Positions 22,701 through 32,520 are shown, counted from the first letter of the stretch. The stretch: DNA of 64,000 nucleotides from Lota lota (GCA_026745465.1 JACYXH010000129.1:2495001-2559000); one strand, 5' to 3'. Notes: generated from the sequence alone by a model not told the origin. A program made the numbers and translations.

Positions 22701-22882
22701 ACAGAAGAACATCTGCTGTCAACAATCAATGAAGCCTGAAGGATTAGAAAATAACATAACATACAAACGCAGCTGATTGGGTGTACTGGAAACAATGGAA
22801 AAGAGCCGACAGGAGAATAAAAAAATATCATCAGTTCTCATGGATGTTGTGATAAATGGTTTTATTTTGACATGGGGGAGAA
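19736..22882. other. mostly unique intergenic sequence
   Basis: Contains a loose CT-rich tract (20,030-20,250). The frames at 20,243-20,710 and 21,234-21,721 are not recognisable. A SINE tail relic is listed separately. Confidence 0.5.
20962..21010 (+). mobile_element. SINE 3' tail relic
   Basis: TTATTGGACAAAAGCTTCTT followed by CTAAATGAAG resembles the GTCGCTTTGGATAAAAGCGT-CTGCTAAATG tail of fish tRNA-SINEs, as in the SINE at 14,900. Confidence 0.5.
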
Positions 22883-22907
22883 GGGGGGGGGGGGGGGGGG
22901 GGGGGGG
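22883..22907. repeat. G25 homopolymer
   Basis: Twenty-five consecutive G. Confidence 0.95.
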
Positions 22908-23143
22908 TAGTTATAAATAGAACCAAACAAAGAAACATGTTATGCAGTTGAAAGAGACAAATATTAGTTTCTAGTTAACATCTCATGACAATGCATATAC
23001 CAGTATGAAGAAAAACACAAAAACAGAATGTTAGTATCACACACATGGCTATAGTAACTGTACACGTTAATATACAGCAGATGTTCATAGATAAGACAAT
23101 TATCTGAAAAAGAGAACAAAATAAACATTTTAATACGTTATTT

Positions 23144-23229
23144 TCAGGAATATAATGGCACACGTTTGATGACATCATCCATAACTTCCAAAGAATGCAA
23201 GATAAAGTTCCCAGTCCTCCGGTCAGAGA
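23144..23229 (-). CDS. candidate small protein, last coding exon
   Basis: On the minus strand, a strong acceptor (CTTTACTTCTTCCAG) is followed by a frame SDRRTGNFILHSLEVMDDVI then KRVPLYS and TGA at 23,146-23,144. The residues look protein-like (amphipathic LHSLEVMDDVIKRV helix). A minus-strand AATAAA lies near 22,865. With 23,390-23,438 and 23,522-23,575 it makes a phase-consistent frame of 62 codons. I recognise no family. Choosing splice sites by eye leaves real freedom, so the model may be wrong. Confidence 0.33.
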
Positions 23230-23389
23230 CTGGAAGAAGTAAAGTCAGCCTGCTAATGCTAGCTAGCAACAAACACGTTTTCGATTCACTTTTGGCCAAC
23301 AGGTGCTAACCGCTAGTTAGCGTTTCGCATTCCTGCGTATATTCATCAACAAAGTCATTAACGTGGGAGTCATTTAAAGCCAATATTAC

Positions 23390-23438
23390 CTTGTATTTGC
23401 GGTATAATCATCAGAAGACTATAACTTGCTTCACCTTT
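23390..23438 (-). CDS. candidate small protein, middle coding exon
   Basis: Forty-nine bases between acceptor GATTTTCCAG and donor GTAATA on the minus strand. Reads KGEASYSLLMIIPQIQ and one leftover base that joins TC of the next exon to give Val. The flanking introns would be about 83 and 160 nt, normal for compact fish genes. Confidence 0.3.
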
Positions 23439-23521
23439 CTGGAAAATCTAAACTCGCAGCAGACAACCACACGCCAACACTAGTAGCGCCCCCTTATGGT
23501 AGTGTTTGGTAAAGCACTCAC

Positions 23522-23581
23522 TTGGCTGACTCGAAATTTTTGAAATTGGCGGTAGCCTACGATTAAGTTTTCCATCAAGTC
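23522..23581 (-). CDS. candidate small protein, first coding exon
   Basis: On the minus strand, after an acceptor-like GACGTAG, an ATG at 23,575-23,573 opens MENLIVGYRQFQKFRVSQ and ends at a good GTGAGT donor in phase 0. A non-coding first exon would end at 23,651 with donor CAG/GTATGT, leaving a 69-nt intron, near the lower limit. Seven bases before the ATG (23,576-23,581) would be 5' UTR. Confidence 0.28.
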
Positions 23582-23724
23582 CTACGTCAATTGCACATAT
23601 ATTATCAGACAGTTAGCTAGAACAATCTTACCGTGGCCTTATTGACATACCTGCGCTCAGCGGCTACCAGCTTATTATGCGTCACCTCGCAGTTCAACCA
23701 AACGTGACAATGGCGTTATGGTAG

Positions 23725-23775
23725 GGCCAGTGCATTCTGGGAGATTAGGTCATTTTCACTTCCGCGGGCCATTTT
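23725..23775 (-). promoter_or_regulatory. ZNF143/ETS/YY1-like housekeeping promoter
   Basis: On the minus strand AATCTCCCAGAATGCACTGG matches the ZNF143 (Staf) site core CCCAGAATGCA. Close by are CGGAAGTG (ETS) and AAAATGGCC (YY1-like), with ATF/CRE-like GTGACGCAT and GTCACGTT within 80 bases. This combination marks TATA-less, often divergent promoters of widely expressed genes. It sits immediately upstream of the candidate minus-strand small gene. Confidence 0.5.
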
Positions 23776-24009
23776 CTGAAGAACAAGCTGATATGGATGG
23801 CTACTCCTCCTAGCACCTAATTCCTTTTTCTCTTTCCTTCTGTCTGCTCCTTCCACACAGCTCACCGGGAATATAATTGTAGAAAAGATTGAGGCTAATC
23901 CATACATAAAAAATAAGGATAACTCCTCAGTCTCCAAGCTAACAACAACACATGATAACAGATTAGTCATCTGAACGTTAGAGAGTATGGGGCAATGAAG
24001 GCTGACGTA

Positions 24010-24850
24010 ACAATACTATACGATACTATAGTAGGCTATACATACTGCACTGTAGTGTACAATACAATCCTTTACTATACTATACGATACTATAATAGGC
24101 TATACATACTGTACTGTAGTGTACAATACAATCCTTTACTATACTATACGATACTATAGTAGGCTATACATACTGCACTGTAATGTACAATACAATCCTT
24201 TACTATACGATACTATAGTAGGCTATACATACTGCACTGTAGTGTACAATACAATCCTTTACTATCCTATACTATATTATACTATACTATACTATACTAT
24301 ACTATAGTAGGCTATACATACTGCACTGTAGTGTACAATACAATCCATTACTATACGATACTATAGTAGGCTATACATACTGCACTGTAGTGTACAATAC
24401 AATCCTTTACTATACTATACGATACTATAGTATGCTATACATACTGTACTGTAGTGTACAATACAATCCTTTACTATACTATACAATACTATAGTAGGCT
24501 ATACATACTGCACTGTAGTGTACAATACAATCCTTTACTATCCTATACTATATTATACTATACTATAGTAGGCTATACATACTGCACTGTAGTGTACAAT
24601 ACAATCCATTACTATACGATACTATAGTAGGCTATACATACTGTACTGTAGTGTACAATAAGATCCTTTACTATACGATACGATACTATAGTAGGCTATA
24701 CATACTGTACTGTAGTGTACAATACAATCCTTTATTATACTACAATACTTAATACAATACTTTACTAGACTATACAATACGATACTTTAATAGACTGTAC
24801 TATACAATACTTTACTGGACTATACTATTATATACTATACTATAGCCTAC
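24010..24850. repeat. minisatellite, ~59-72-bp unit, about 11 copies
   Basis: Repeats of TACTATACGATACTATAGTA-GGCTATACATACTG-(C/T)ACTGTAGTGTACAATA-CAATCCTTTACTATAC, with internal ACTAT expansions, grading into decayed AATACTTTACTAGACTATAC units. The unit is full of self-complementary TATA/GTAC words. Confidence 0.93.
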
Positions 24851-25915
24851 TATGAGATAAAATAGTATTTTATGAATCCTAGACAGGAAATTCTCAAATG
24901 CAAGAAAAATAGCTATTGGAATAATGGCTATTCCAAAATATCCAACATTTGTGGATAGTTACGAAATAATGTGGAAAGAATATTTTGATTATGATGAGTC
25001 TGCATATCTCAAATTGTATATAAAAAAAGTGTGGGGTAATTTTAAAAACAACATCATTACAAATGATTAAAACATAATAAAAGACAATGATTTAAAGGTA
25101 AATGTAAAATAAAAGTATAAGTAGGTTAACTATTAGTGCCATAATAGTATATATTAATAATGTGTGGCAAACAGAACTGTTTTGAGCCCTGACGTAAAGG
25201 AATCATTTTCAAAACAGTAAAGGCAAACCTCTGAGGTTGTGGAAGTTTGGACCAGATGGTGCATGAAAACTGAAAGCTGCTTTACAGTATTGGGTTTGAA
25301 CCCTCGCAACACTTTAACTTCTTCGTTTCGGATGTATTATTAGTGATTGGGGACAGCTGCGGAGTCTTGTTGTACGGTTGTGTAGCTGAACATGAATCAT
25401 CTGAAATCCTGCATTTACTAAGGTGAATGTGAACGGGTTGAAATTCCGCTGGGCAGCTTTTCATGTTAACAAAAGGGATAGCAGATAAAAGCTATGTTGT
25501 ACTACCACAATGCTAATGAAAATAGCATGCACTGCTACTGTTTATGCCAAGGAAATACCTGAAGGTGTGTGTGGCATTTGTAAACAAAGTAGTGGCACAG
25601 GTAAAGTATGCCTGCTCCCTTGCACTAGAATAGATCAGGGGGTAATAAAGCTGCTCTTGATCAGTTTTAATTAAAGTCATATTAATATTCATGGTGTTCT
25701 GTCAATCCGTTATATAATCATATTACATTACAGCATATGACCTAATTTCATTTCACACCACTATGTTATTATAACACCAGCATGAGGATCAAACCAACTG
25801 TTTTAATGTCAAGCTTTAGTTTGCATATTCAATATTTGTTAATAAACCCCAGCTATACTACTGTTGTGAAGTGATCCAATGTCTTCATCTCTGTTTTTCC
25901 CTCATTTGTTTGACT
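24851..25915. other. AT-rich unique sequence, nothing recognised
   Basis: No gene or repeat supported; the minus-strand frame at 25,282-25,464 has no domain. Confidence 0.5.
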
Positions 25916-25954
25916 GTATCTCTCTGCCTCCTCCTTTCAGAGGCAGAGAGATAC
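25916..25954. repeat. perfect 15-bp inverted repeat
   Basis: GTATCTCTCTGCCTC at 25,916-25,930 pairs exactly with GAGGCAGAGAGATAC at 25,940-25,954, with a 9-base loop. It borders the (GA)n tract, whose expansion may have started from the right arm. Confidence 0.9.
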
Positions 25955-25957
25955 AGA

Positions 25958-25968
25958 GATACAGAGAG

Positions 25969-26047
<79 letters not shown>
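25958..26047. repeat. (GA)n microsatellite
   Basis: About 80 bases of near-perfect GA. Confidence 0.95.
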
Positions 26048-26048
<1 letters not shown>

Positions 26049-26840
26049 TCTCCTGGGATAACTCTATTTATAATGTGTTTTTGTGTGACACACACGCCGC
26101 AACCATTTTAGTTTTTTGTTTTGTTTATTTACCCAAGTAAAGATACAGTAGCATGTCATTAGAAAATAATTCAAACAGAAATGACGAAGTCTGCCTTGTC
26201 CACGCGTAATGGGGTATATCTAAAAACATCGAATTTTCTCTGCGTTTCTCTGTTTCTCTGTTTCTCTCTGCAGATCTAATCCTGTTGAAAGCCTTTTCCT
26301 TTACGGTGTTAAAATGAAGGGAGCAATTAGGGCTCGGCGGAGGGTGTTTCGGATCACGTCGAACAAGGAGCGCCGCATTCTACCGAATTAAAAAGAGTAC
26401 GGCGGGGCCCAAGGAAAGTGTGGCACGTTACGGAGGAACCAGAGCAGTTTCAAATGAAATAGACTGACTAACCGCGTTAAAAGATGTACAGGCTTTCTCA
26501 GACAACATGTTTTCGCTTTACTTCCAAATGGTTCGGCAAGAGCTGAGAGAGCAAGAGCGTCACTGTGATTGTTCATTATTACCCAGCCAAGGCCTGACTT
26601 AATATTTATTGCAAAACTCGAGCATGAATATCTGGATAGTCCCACTAGGCTAGTAAATGCTAGCTGTAAAACAGGGTCTGCTAAACCTGGTTGTGTCTCA
26701 CCTGGCTGATTCGGGGGCTGTGGTGAAGGGCACACTGTTCTTGGTTTAGTTAAACACACACTGTGGCTCTGCTTCAACACATGACAGAAATAGGTTCATG
26801 CACAAGCTATGAGCAAGCAAGCGACACGCATGTAAGCACA
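26048..26840. other. unique sequence, possible regulatory content
   Basis: Contains non-repetitive sequence around 26,280-26,400 (GGGAGCAATTAGGGCTCGGC). No coding signal; the minus-strand frame at 26,388-26,780 is not recognisable. Confidence 0.4.
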
Positions 26841-26848
26841 CACATCCC

Positions 26849-26851
26849 TAT

Positions 26852-26942
<91 letters not shown>

Positions 26943-27034
26943 GAATGACACACACACGCAGACGCGTTTGCAAAACACATGTGCCCCACACACACACGCA
27001 CACACCCCTATGCACACACACACACACACACACG
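26849..27034. repeat. (CA)n microsatellite, compound
   Basis: About 85 perfect bases then CA-rich sequence with CCCTATGCACACACAC recurring at 26,846 and 27,006. Confidence 0.95.
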
Positions 27035-27157
27035 GCGGGGCGTTCTCCATGACGACACACAGACTCTGGTAGCTGACGGGTCGCTAGTACAGCCTAGCGC
27101 GTCCCGCTGAGCCGAGACGCCGCCGGTCGGGCCCCGCGAGCCCATGCTAATCAGCCC

Positions 27158-27233
27158 CTCCACCCCCCTCCCGCCTCCCCCCTCCCGCCTCCCGCCTCCC
27201 CCCTCCCCCCTCCCCTACCCCCACCCCCCACGG
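27158..27233. repeat. (CCCCTCCCGCCT)n C-rich tract
   Basis: Repeated CCTCCC blocks; the other strand carries many GGGG runs and is quadruplex-prone. Confidence 0.85.
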
Positions 27234-27288
27234 AGAGAAATAGCCCAGTAATTGGGGTCGAGATGGGTTTTCCTTCGTGAACAGAGCC

Positions 27289-27331
27289 ACCCCCCCCCCC
27301 CCCCCCCCCCCCCCACCCCCCCCCCCCCCCC
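27289..27331. repeat. C-run with one A interruption
   Basis: About 41 C in two blocks around a single A. Confidence 0.95.
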
Positions 27332-27635
27332 CTCCTTCAAGCGGTCGGCCAGCGAGACGATCCCCGTTCCCTCCGTTTGGCGGTCGTTTGGTGTCTGCCG
27401 TTAATTGCCGGTCCCGGAGCGGAGGTCAGCCTGCGTGTTGCGGCGCCGGTCAAGGGCGTCGTCGACATCTCCATGGCAACAGCGACTCGCGGCGGGATCG
27501 CGAGTGATCTCGCATTCACAGTGTGTCGGCTATTACCGCGGGGTGGAGGCCGACGCACAGCCCGGAGCTGCTCGCCATCGACCCTGGAAGAGCCATGGAA
27601 AGCCTATGGGGGCAGTTACTATGCTGTTGTTTGGG
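27332..27635. other. CpG-rich unique block
   Basis: GC- and CpG-rich sequence with an RFX-like half site (CCATGGCAAC at about 27,471). It could be a small CpG island. The frames across it are not recognisable proteins. Confidence 0.3.
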
Positions 27636-27765
27636 TTGTTCATGTTGTTGTTGTTGTTGTTGTTGTTGTTAAAGTTGTGGTTGTAGAAGTTGGGGTTGTT
27701 CATGTCGTCGTTGTTAATGTTGTTGTTCATGTTGTCGTTGATTTTGTTCATGTTGTTGTTGATGT
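27636..27765. repeat. (GTT)n trinucleotide tract with CATGTTGTC variants
   Basis: GTT repeats interrupted by TCATGTTG and TCGTTG words; frames across it are Val or Asn repeats. Confidence 0.9.
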
Positions 27766-27936
27766 TTCGGTCTTTCTGCGGTGACAAGATGCTGTGTGGC
27801 ACAATAGATGTAAATCGTCAAAGTGTTATGAATCCAGAAAGAGGAATGATCTGGATTTGTTTCGGTTTTAAAGAGTGACCTCTGACGTTCCTTTGTTTGA
27901 ACTCAGTCACGGCGTCATGAGGTGACAACACAACCT

Positions 27937-28018
27937 CACACACACACACATACACACACACACACAGACACACACACGCACACACACACATTCACTCACA
28001 CATACACAAACACGCAAA
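27937..28018. repeat. (CA)n microsatellite
   Basis: CA-rich tract with G and T interruptions. Confidence 0.9.
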
Positions 28019-28199
28019 TTCCAGGGGACGAGATGCAGTTGCCAAAATTGGACTCCACTCCCTGCTACATTTATTCTGCAATTATTCTCCTCACTAAAGA
28101 GAACTGTGTTCTGCTTTTTTCTTTTCAGCGTTTTCACTTTTCACTTTTCAGCCCTGAGAATGTGGTGTTGGAGGCACAGGTTGATCTCCCGCTCTGTAG

Positions 28200-28555
28200 A
28201 AAAGAGAGGGAGAGAGAGCGAGAGAGAGAGACAAAGAAGGGGAGAGAGGGACAGACAGAGAAAGGGAGGGATGGGGGCATGGAAGAAACATGGACAAAGA
28301 ATGAGAGGAGCTGAGAGGCAGAGCTTGAAAGGAGTGAATCAGACATAAGGCTAGAGGAGGGAAAAGAGAGAGAGAGAGAGGGGGGGAGGGAGAGATAAAG
28401 AGAGAGGGACACAGAGAAGAAAAGAAAGGGAGAGGATCGGGAAAAGAGAGTGAGAGAAATGAAAGGCATACAGTCTCAGCAGAAGGCAGATAAAAGAGAC
28501 GGGGGAGACCGAGGGAGAGAGGGAGTAACAAAGGGGAAGAGAGAGGGAGGATGCC
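28200..28555. repeat. purine-rich (GA)n-like tract
   Basis: GAGA, GGGA and AAAG words over about 350 bases. Ser/Leu/Pro open frames on the minus strand are artefacts of it. Confidence 0.88.
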
Positions 28556-28559
28556 GTCT

Positions 28560-29170
28560 GCGGTTTGCTGGTGTTTGTAAAAGATAAAAGAGATTATTCC
28601 GGGGAAATACATTCATTATACAAAGAGGAAGCGCTGTGTGAGGGAATAAGCTAACAGCACGGTTACTCAGACCTAGCCAGGGACATACCTCACGGTCACA
28701 TGTTATTCACAACATGGCCTCAAACTACAATATAGGGCCATGGTATATTTGGAAATGTTACTTTTGTGTGTGTGGTGTTATTGTCGGTTTAAGTCACAGT
28801 GTTTGACTGTTTGTCTCTGCGGCCGTCACCAAGACAGACACTTCCTTGATCTTTTATAGAAATACCATCTTTACTACTATTACGATGTAGTTATGACTCC
28901 GATTCTGTTATCAAAAGCGAACGTGTTTCCTCCTGCTCAGGCCTACAGGGTAGACTGAACAAATTGGGAATCAAACCCAGTACCCTTTTTCGGTTGTCCT
29001 GCACCCTAGGGTGCTAACTTTGTCAATACATGCCCATGACACGGGGTGATGTCCACCTGTCCGTCACAGCTGGGGTGTAACAAAGTAGGGGGGGGGGGGG
29101 TATGGATAACAGAGACATTCACAGCCGACACTGGCGTTGACGTGTGTGTTCGTTGACCAGAGGCTCCCTT
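28560..29170. other. mostly unique sequence
   Basis: Contains a minus-strand tRNA-like fragment near 28,963-28,985 (GGGAATCAAACCCAGTACCC, a decayed B-box) and a G run (~29,088-29,100). Nothing else recognised. Confidence 0.4.
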
Positions 29171-29174
29171 CTTC

Positions 29175-29241
29175 CGGCACGTTCGCCACGGTCGTCATGG
29201 AGAACGTGCCGAGCTTCTCCTCCGGCATGCAGCCGGAGGAG
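29175..29241. repeat. two adjacent perfect hairpins
   Basis: CGGCACGTTC (29,175-29,184) pairs with GAACGTGCCG (29,202-29,211). Immediately after, CTCCTCCGGC (29,217-29,226) pairs with GCCGGAGGAG (29,232-29,241). Both arms are perfect 10-mers with loops of 17 and 5 bases. The open frame through this block reads MENVPSFSSGMQPEESKKVA and continues; it is not recognised. Confidence 0.85.
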
Positions 29242-29456
29242 TCTAAGAAGGTTGCCGTGGTGATGGCTGCGGTTGGTTACCGTCGTGTTGTACATACTGT
29301 CACCGTGTTGTTTTCATTATGATCAATACTACTGTTGAGGAAAGGTATTTGTTGTCATTATGTTATTATTGTGATATTTAATGTATTTTTTTGTTGTTCA
29401 ATGTTAATGTGAACTATGAATACTAAGACTAGCACTGCTACCTTTTCATTTTCCAG

Positions 29457-29654
29457 TTTTTCCTCCAAATTGTGAACAACCGTGGTTCAAGATGCTGGTA
29501 TTACAGCGTAAGAGCTTATTTCTGGACCGATGCTTTTGATAAGGTCTTCAAAAGAGTTTTCATCCGACCCGTCCATTCCGTGTTCTTTGTCACCGAAGAC
29601 CTTCAGATGTCTAAAGCACCGTCACAGCCGGGGCACTCTGAAAAGATGAAGTGA
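29457..29654 (+). CDS. candidate terminal coding exon, unrecognised
   Basis: A strong acceptor (CCTTTTCATTTTCCAG, ending at 29,456) is followed by 65 open codons reading FFLQIVNNRGSRCWYYSVRA, then an aromatic and basic stretch YFWTDAFDKVFKRVF, a hydrophilic tail ending HSEKMK, and TGA at 29,652. A poly(A) signal AATAAA sits only 60 bases after the stop (29,714-29,719). Acceptor, open frame, stop and signal in the right order support a last exon, but I recognise no family and the partner exon is not established; the open block around 29,137-29,290 is one possibility. Confidence 0.27.
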   Translation, partial: FFLQIVNNRGSRCWYYSVRAYFWTDAFDKVFKRVFIRPVHSVFFVTEDLQMSKAPSQPGHSEKMK

Positions 29655-29713
29655 AAAAAACACTCTACGCGTCCACAGTTTCAAACTCAAGGAGGAACGA
29701 CCTCGTTTTGGAA

Positions 29714-29719
29714 AATAAA
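29714..29719 (+). terminator. poly(A) signal AATAAA
   Basis: Follows the candidate terminal exon's stop by 60 bases, with GT-rich TGGTTG downstream. Confidence 0.3.
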
Positions 29720-30791
29720 AACAAGATGGTTGACAGGAAGCGGGGCTTTGAAGGTTGCACGTAAAGAGCTCAATGTCTGACTTTAGAAGCACTGCCCATG
29801 AAAGATAAAGCCTCACCGTGTTAATCACTAGGGGATAATACAGCCACTGACGAAGAGCACAGAATGGCCAGCCAGGCTGTTGATCTCCAACAGAGCTTGC
29901 CCGGCACTGTCATCGCCAACACACAAGACACATGACAGCTTCTGGGCCCTACAGAAGACAACTGCTCACTTGTAAAGATCCATCACACAACACCATGTCG
30001 GCACTGTGATATTAAAGGACATTTCTCGAATGACGGACGAACATCTAAAATCAAGACTAGCTAGCTACCTGCAGGCTAGCAAATAGTACATCGTACTAAC
30101 CAGTTGAGTTGAAGAGGAAACCCAGTACATAAAACCTGTATAACCACAACACACTTAACAACACCTCAAATGCTTACAGCCGGACGTGACCGTCATTATG
30201 TCTACTTAATGTAATATCTCTATAGTTCAATTAGGCCTGATAATTGGTTTTCAAAATTACATTCATTAAAACGAATGTCCATGACGTTACCATGAAGGAA
30301 AATGCCCAAAGTGTTTAAATGTCCACTGCTGTGTTAATGCTCAAGATAGCAGCATATTCACAGCACTAAGCTTCTTAAGGAAACACAATTAATTCCTGCG
30401 CCACAGTGGGGTGATACAGGAAAACACTTAATGCTTAATAAATACAGTGACATTTCTAATGACTCATATCTGCATTTAAAGGGACATTTGTTGCTGTTAA
30501 ACATTTGATAAAATACTATGAAATTATGATGTCAGAATCTCACTAGGAAAGGCGATTTTTGTTGATGTTTACTCTGTGTATTAATAAATGACGGCCTTCA
30601 CTTTAGCCATTTTTCAGATTCTACTAAAACGGATATAAATTGGTGTCTAGTTATAACGGTTACAATGTTATTCCTCTCTAGTATCAGTACCAATAGAATG
30701 AAGCCTTGAAAAATCGGCAAACAAAGATCCGTCTTTGTGAGAATGTACTTGTTTTCTTGTCACGGTTCTTTATTTCGAGAGAGCTGAACGT
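29720..30791. other. AT-rich unique sequence, nothing recognised
   Basis: No gene or repeat supported. Confidence 0.5.
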
Positions 30792-30811
30792 GGGGGGGGG
30801 GGGGGGGGGGG
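30792..30811. repeat. G20 homopolymer
   Basis: Twenty consecutive G. Confidence 0.95.
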
Positions 30812-31089
30812 ATTCAGACATGCACTGGATTATCTGAGCTAGAGAACACACCATGGATCGTCTCTGTGGAGGGAGGGCTGCTGTGATCTTTAGGCAGGTC
30901 TGGTTGATGTTGCTGGTGAACGGGGCGAGAGGGAGATGGTTGGTGTGGTGGTAAAGGGTCCCTGTTTACCCACCAGCTGTGACCGAGAGGCTGATCATCC
31001 AGAATATTAAATTGCGTCACACTAACTTAGATGACGCTTTGTCCAAAGTAACTTATCAACCATGAAGAAAAAAACTCAAGAATCTGTAA

Positions 31090-31440
31090 GCGAGCACACA
31101 CAGTTTAAAGACCAGTTGGGCTGCCGTAGTGGTCTAGACGCACGATGACAAGACCCTGGACCAAAACCTGCGTGGCCTTCTGGGTGATATGTCCCCTCAT
31201 GGGTGAGAAACACACGTGGCCTCCTGGTGTTGTACAGCGTGAATCTGCAGGAGCGGGTGGTCGCTGCTCCTCCAGTGTCACATCCAGGTTCCTTGCCGTC
31301 CGAGTCCCAGGCACCACAGAGCAACATTGATGGAGAGGTCACGGGTGGGAGATGCCTTCCCTGGAAGGAAGAGCAGCTCAGTCAGCTCCGTCTCTCCAGA
31401 TTGAGCTTCGGGTGGTGTATCGACATCCACTAAGAGAAAT
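31090..31440 (-). pseudogene. CR1/L2-like LINE reverse transcriptase, C-terminal relic
   Basis: Minus-strand frames carry pieces typical of the end of the RT domain in fish CR1/L2-like LINEs. They are a TELTELLFLPGK-like piece, ARNLDVTLEEQ (family ARNLGVVLDDQ), ATTRSCRFTLYNTRRPRVFL (family ATTRSCRFALYNIRRIRPFL) and QVLVQGLVIVRLDHYGS (family QLLVQALVISRLDYCNS). The pieces lie in different frames, so there are several frameshifts and the catalytic core is absent. This is an old dead copy. Confidence 0.75.
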
Positions 31441-31574
31441 CGGCCAGAGGAGATTCATTAAAAAGCATTTCAAACTCGACCCTGTAGTGACACCTGGCAG
31501 GGCCCTGTAGTGACAGCTGGGCCCTGTTGCTTACCAGGGGCCAGGGATCCCGACATCTAAGCTAATCTTAGGGT

Positions 31575-32045
31575 GCTGGCATGTGGCCAAACCACACACA
31601 GACACTTATATTAGACGAACCCAACACAGACACTTGTTTAGACAACGTTGTAATTCATGTTGGCACCAGCGATACTAGGATGAGACAATCCGAAGTCACA
31701 AAAAGCAACATAGTTATGCTGTGTGATTTCGCCAGAAAGACGTGTCGGCATCGATTCATTCTCTCCGGCCCTCTACCTGTCAGTGGTAATGATTAGCGTT
31801 ATGGTAGATTAATGTCTCTAAACCGCTGGCTGGCACGATATAGTCTAGAGCAGGGTGTTGGTTTTGTAGATAACTGGCCCTCCCTGTGGGGGGCCGCCCT
31901 GATGAGAGACGGCCTTCACCCCACTGGGCTAAGCACCTCAATTATGTCTGAACACATAGATAGATGTCTAGCCAGGCGTGACACGTTCACTCACAGCACA
32001 CTGGGATGCAGGAGGTTAGCAAACCTGCCAGCAACATACTAGCCT
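31575..32045 (+). pseudogene. CR1-like LINE ORF1, SGNH esterase domain relic
   Basis: The frame from 31,581 reads DNVVIHVGTSDTRMRQSEVT, then FILSGPLPVSGND, a TAG at 31,794-31,796, and continues in the same frame as MSLNRWLARYSLEQGVGFVD, NWPSLWGAALMRDGLHPTG and ISEHID-like residues to 32,042. This is the esterase domain found in ORF1 of CR1/L2-like retrotransposons. The GTND block appears as GTSD and the catalytic DGLHP block (Asp-x-x-His) is kept. The N-terminal GDS block is not visible. One stop codon in about 150 codons suggests moderate age. In live elements the esterase is proposed to act in membrane association or lipid cleavage. Confidence 0.78.
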
Positions 32046-32430
32046 ACGTTGCAGAGTCTAGGACAGTAGGTGGGCTAACTGATCTAGTTAGCCAGGGTGA
32101 CGTAGCATGTAACGCTCACAGTGAGGTGCCTCCACGTTTTAACACTGGCCACCACCTCCGCGCCACCTTGATGTATGCAATATATAGCACTGTACCTGGA
32201 TAAGCTATTTCTAAATGATGCTAATACCTGTATTGTATCGTTATCTCTGATAACAGGTTGCTCAGTAACTCAGTGCCATTACCCTGGAGGCGTTGTCGCT
32301 GCTTCTCCTGACCGTTCTAGCACGGCTGCTCGGGTTGGGCAGGGAGATTTCCCCGGTACAGAGCCCTGTACCTACGAACACAAATGCATTGCCCCAGTCT
32401 CTATTCATTTGACGAAATGGTCCTGACTGA
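32046..32430 (+). mobile_element. probable continuation of the LINE ORF1 relic
   Basis: Two further open frames follow in overlapping frames (32,006-32,203 and 32,175-32,426) with non-repetitive composition and no domain I recognise. They plausibly represent the decayed linker between the ORF1 esterase and the next module. Confidence 0.35.
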
Positions 32431-32477
32431 AATGCAGCTTATATGTGATTCTAGTTACTTACTAAAGCTAAACTCAG

Positions 32478-32520
32478 TGTGTGTGCGTGTGGTGTGTGTG
32501 TGTGTGTCTACTTGTGTCTA

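Noticed and set aside
27277-27602. CpG-rich protein-coding exon (PVPERRSACVLRRRSRASST and similar)
   Set aside because: Several frames are open because of high GC content; none shows a known domain or a consistent pair of splice sites.
31118-31170. tRNA-like GGCTGCCGTAGTGGTCTAGA head on the plus strand
   Set aside because: Better explained as antisense of the LINE reverse-transcriptase relic covering 31,090-31,440.
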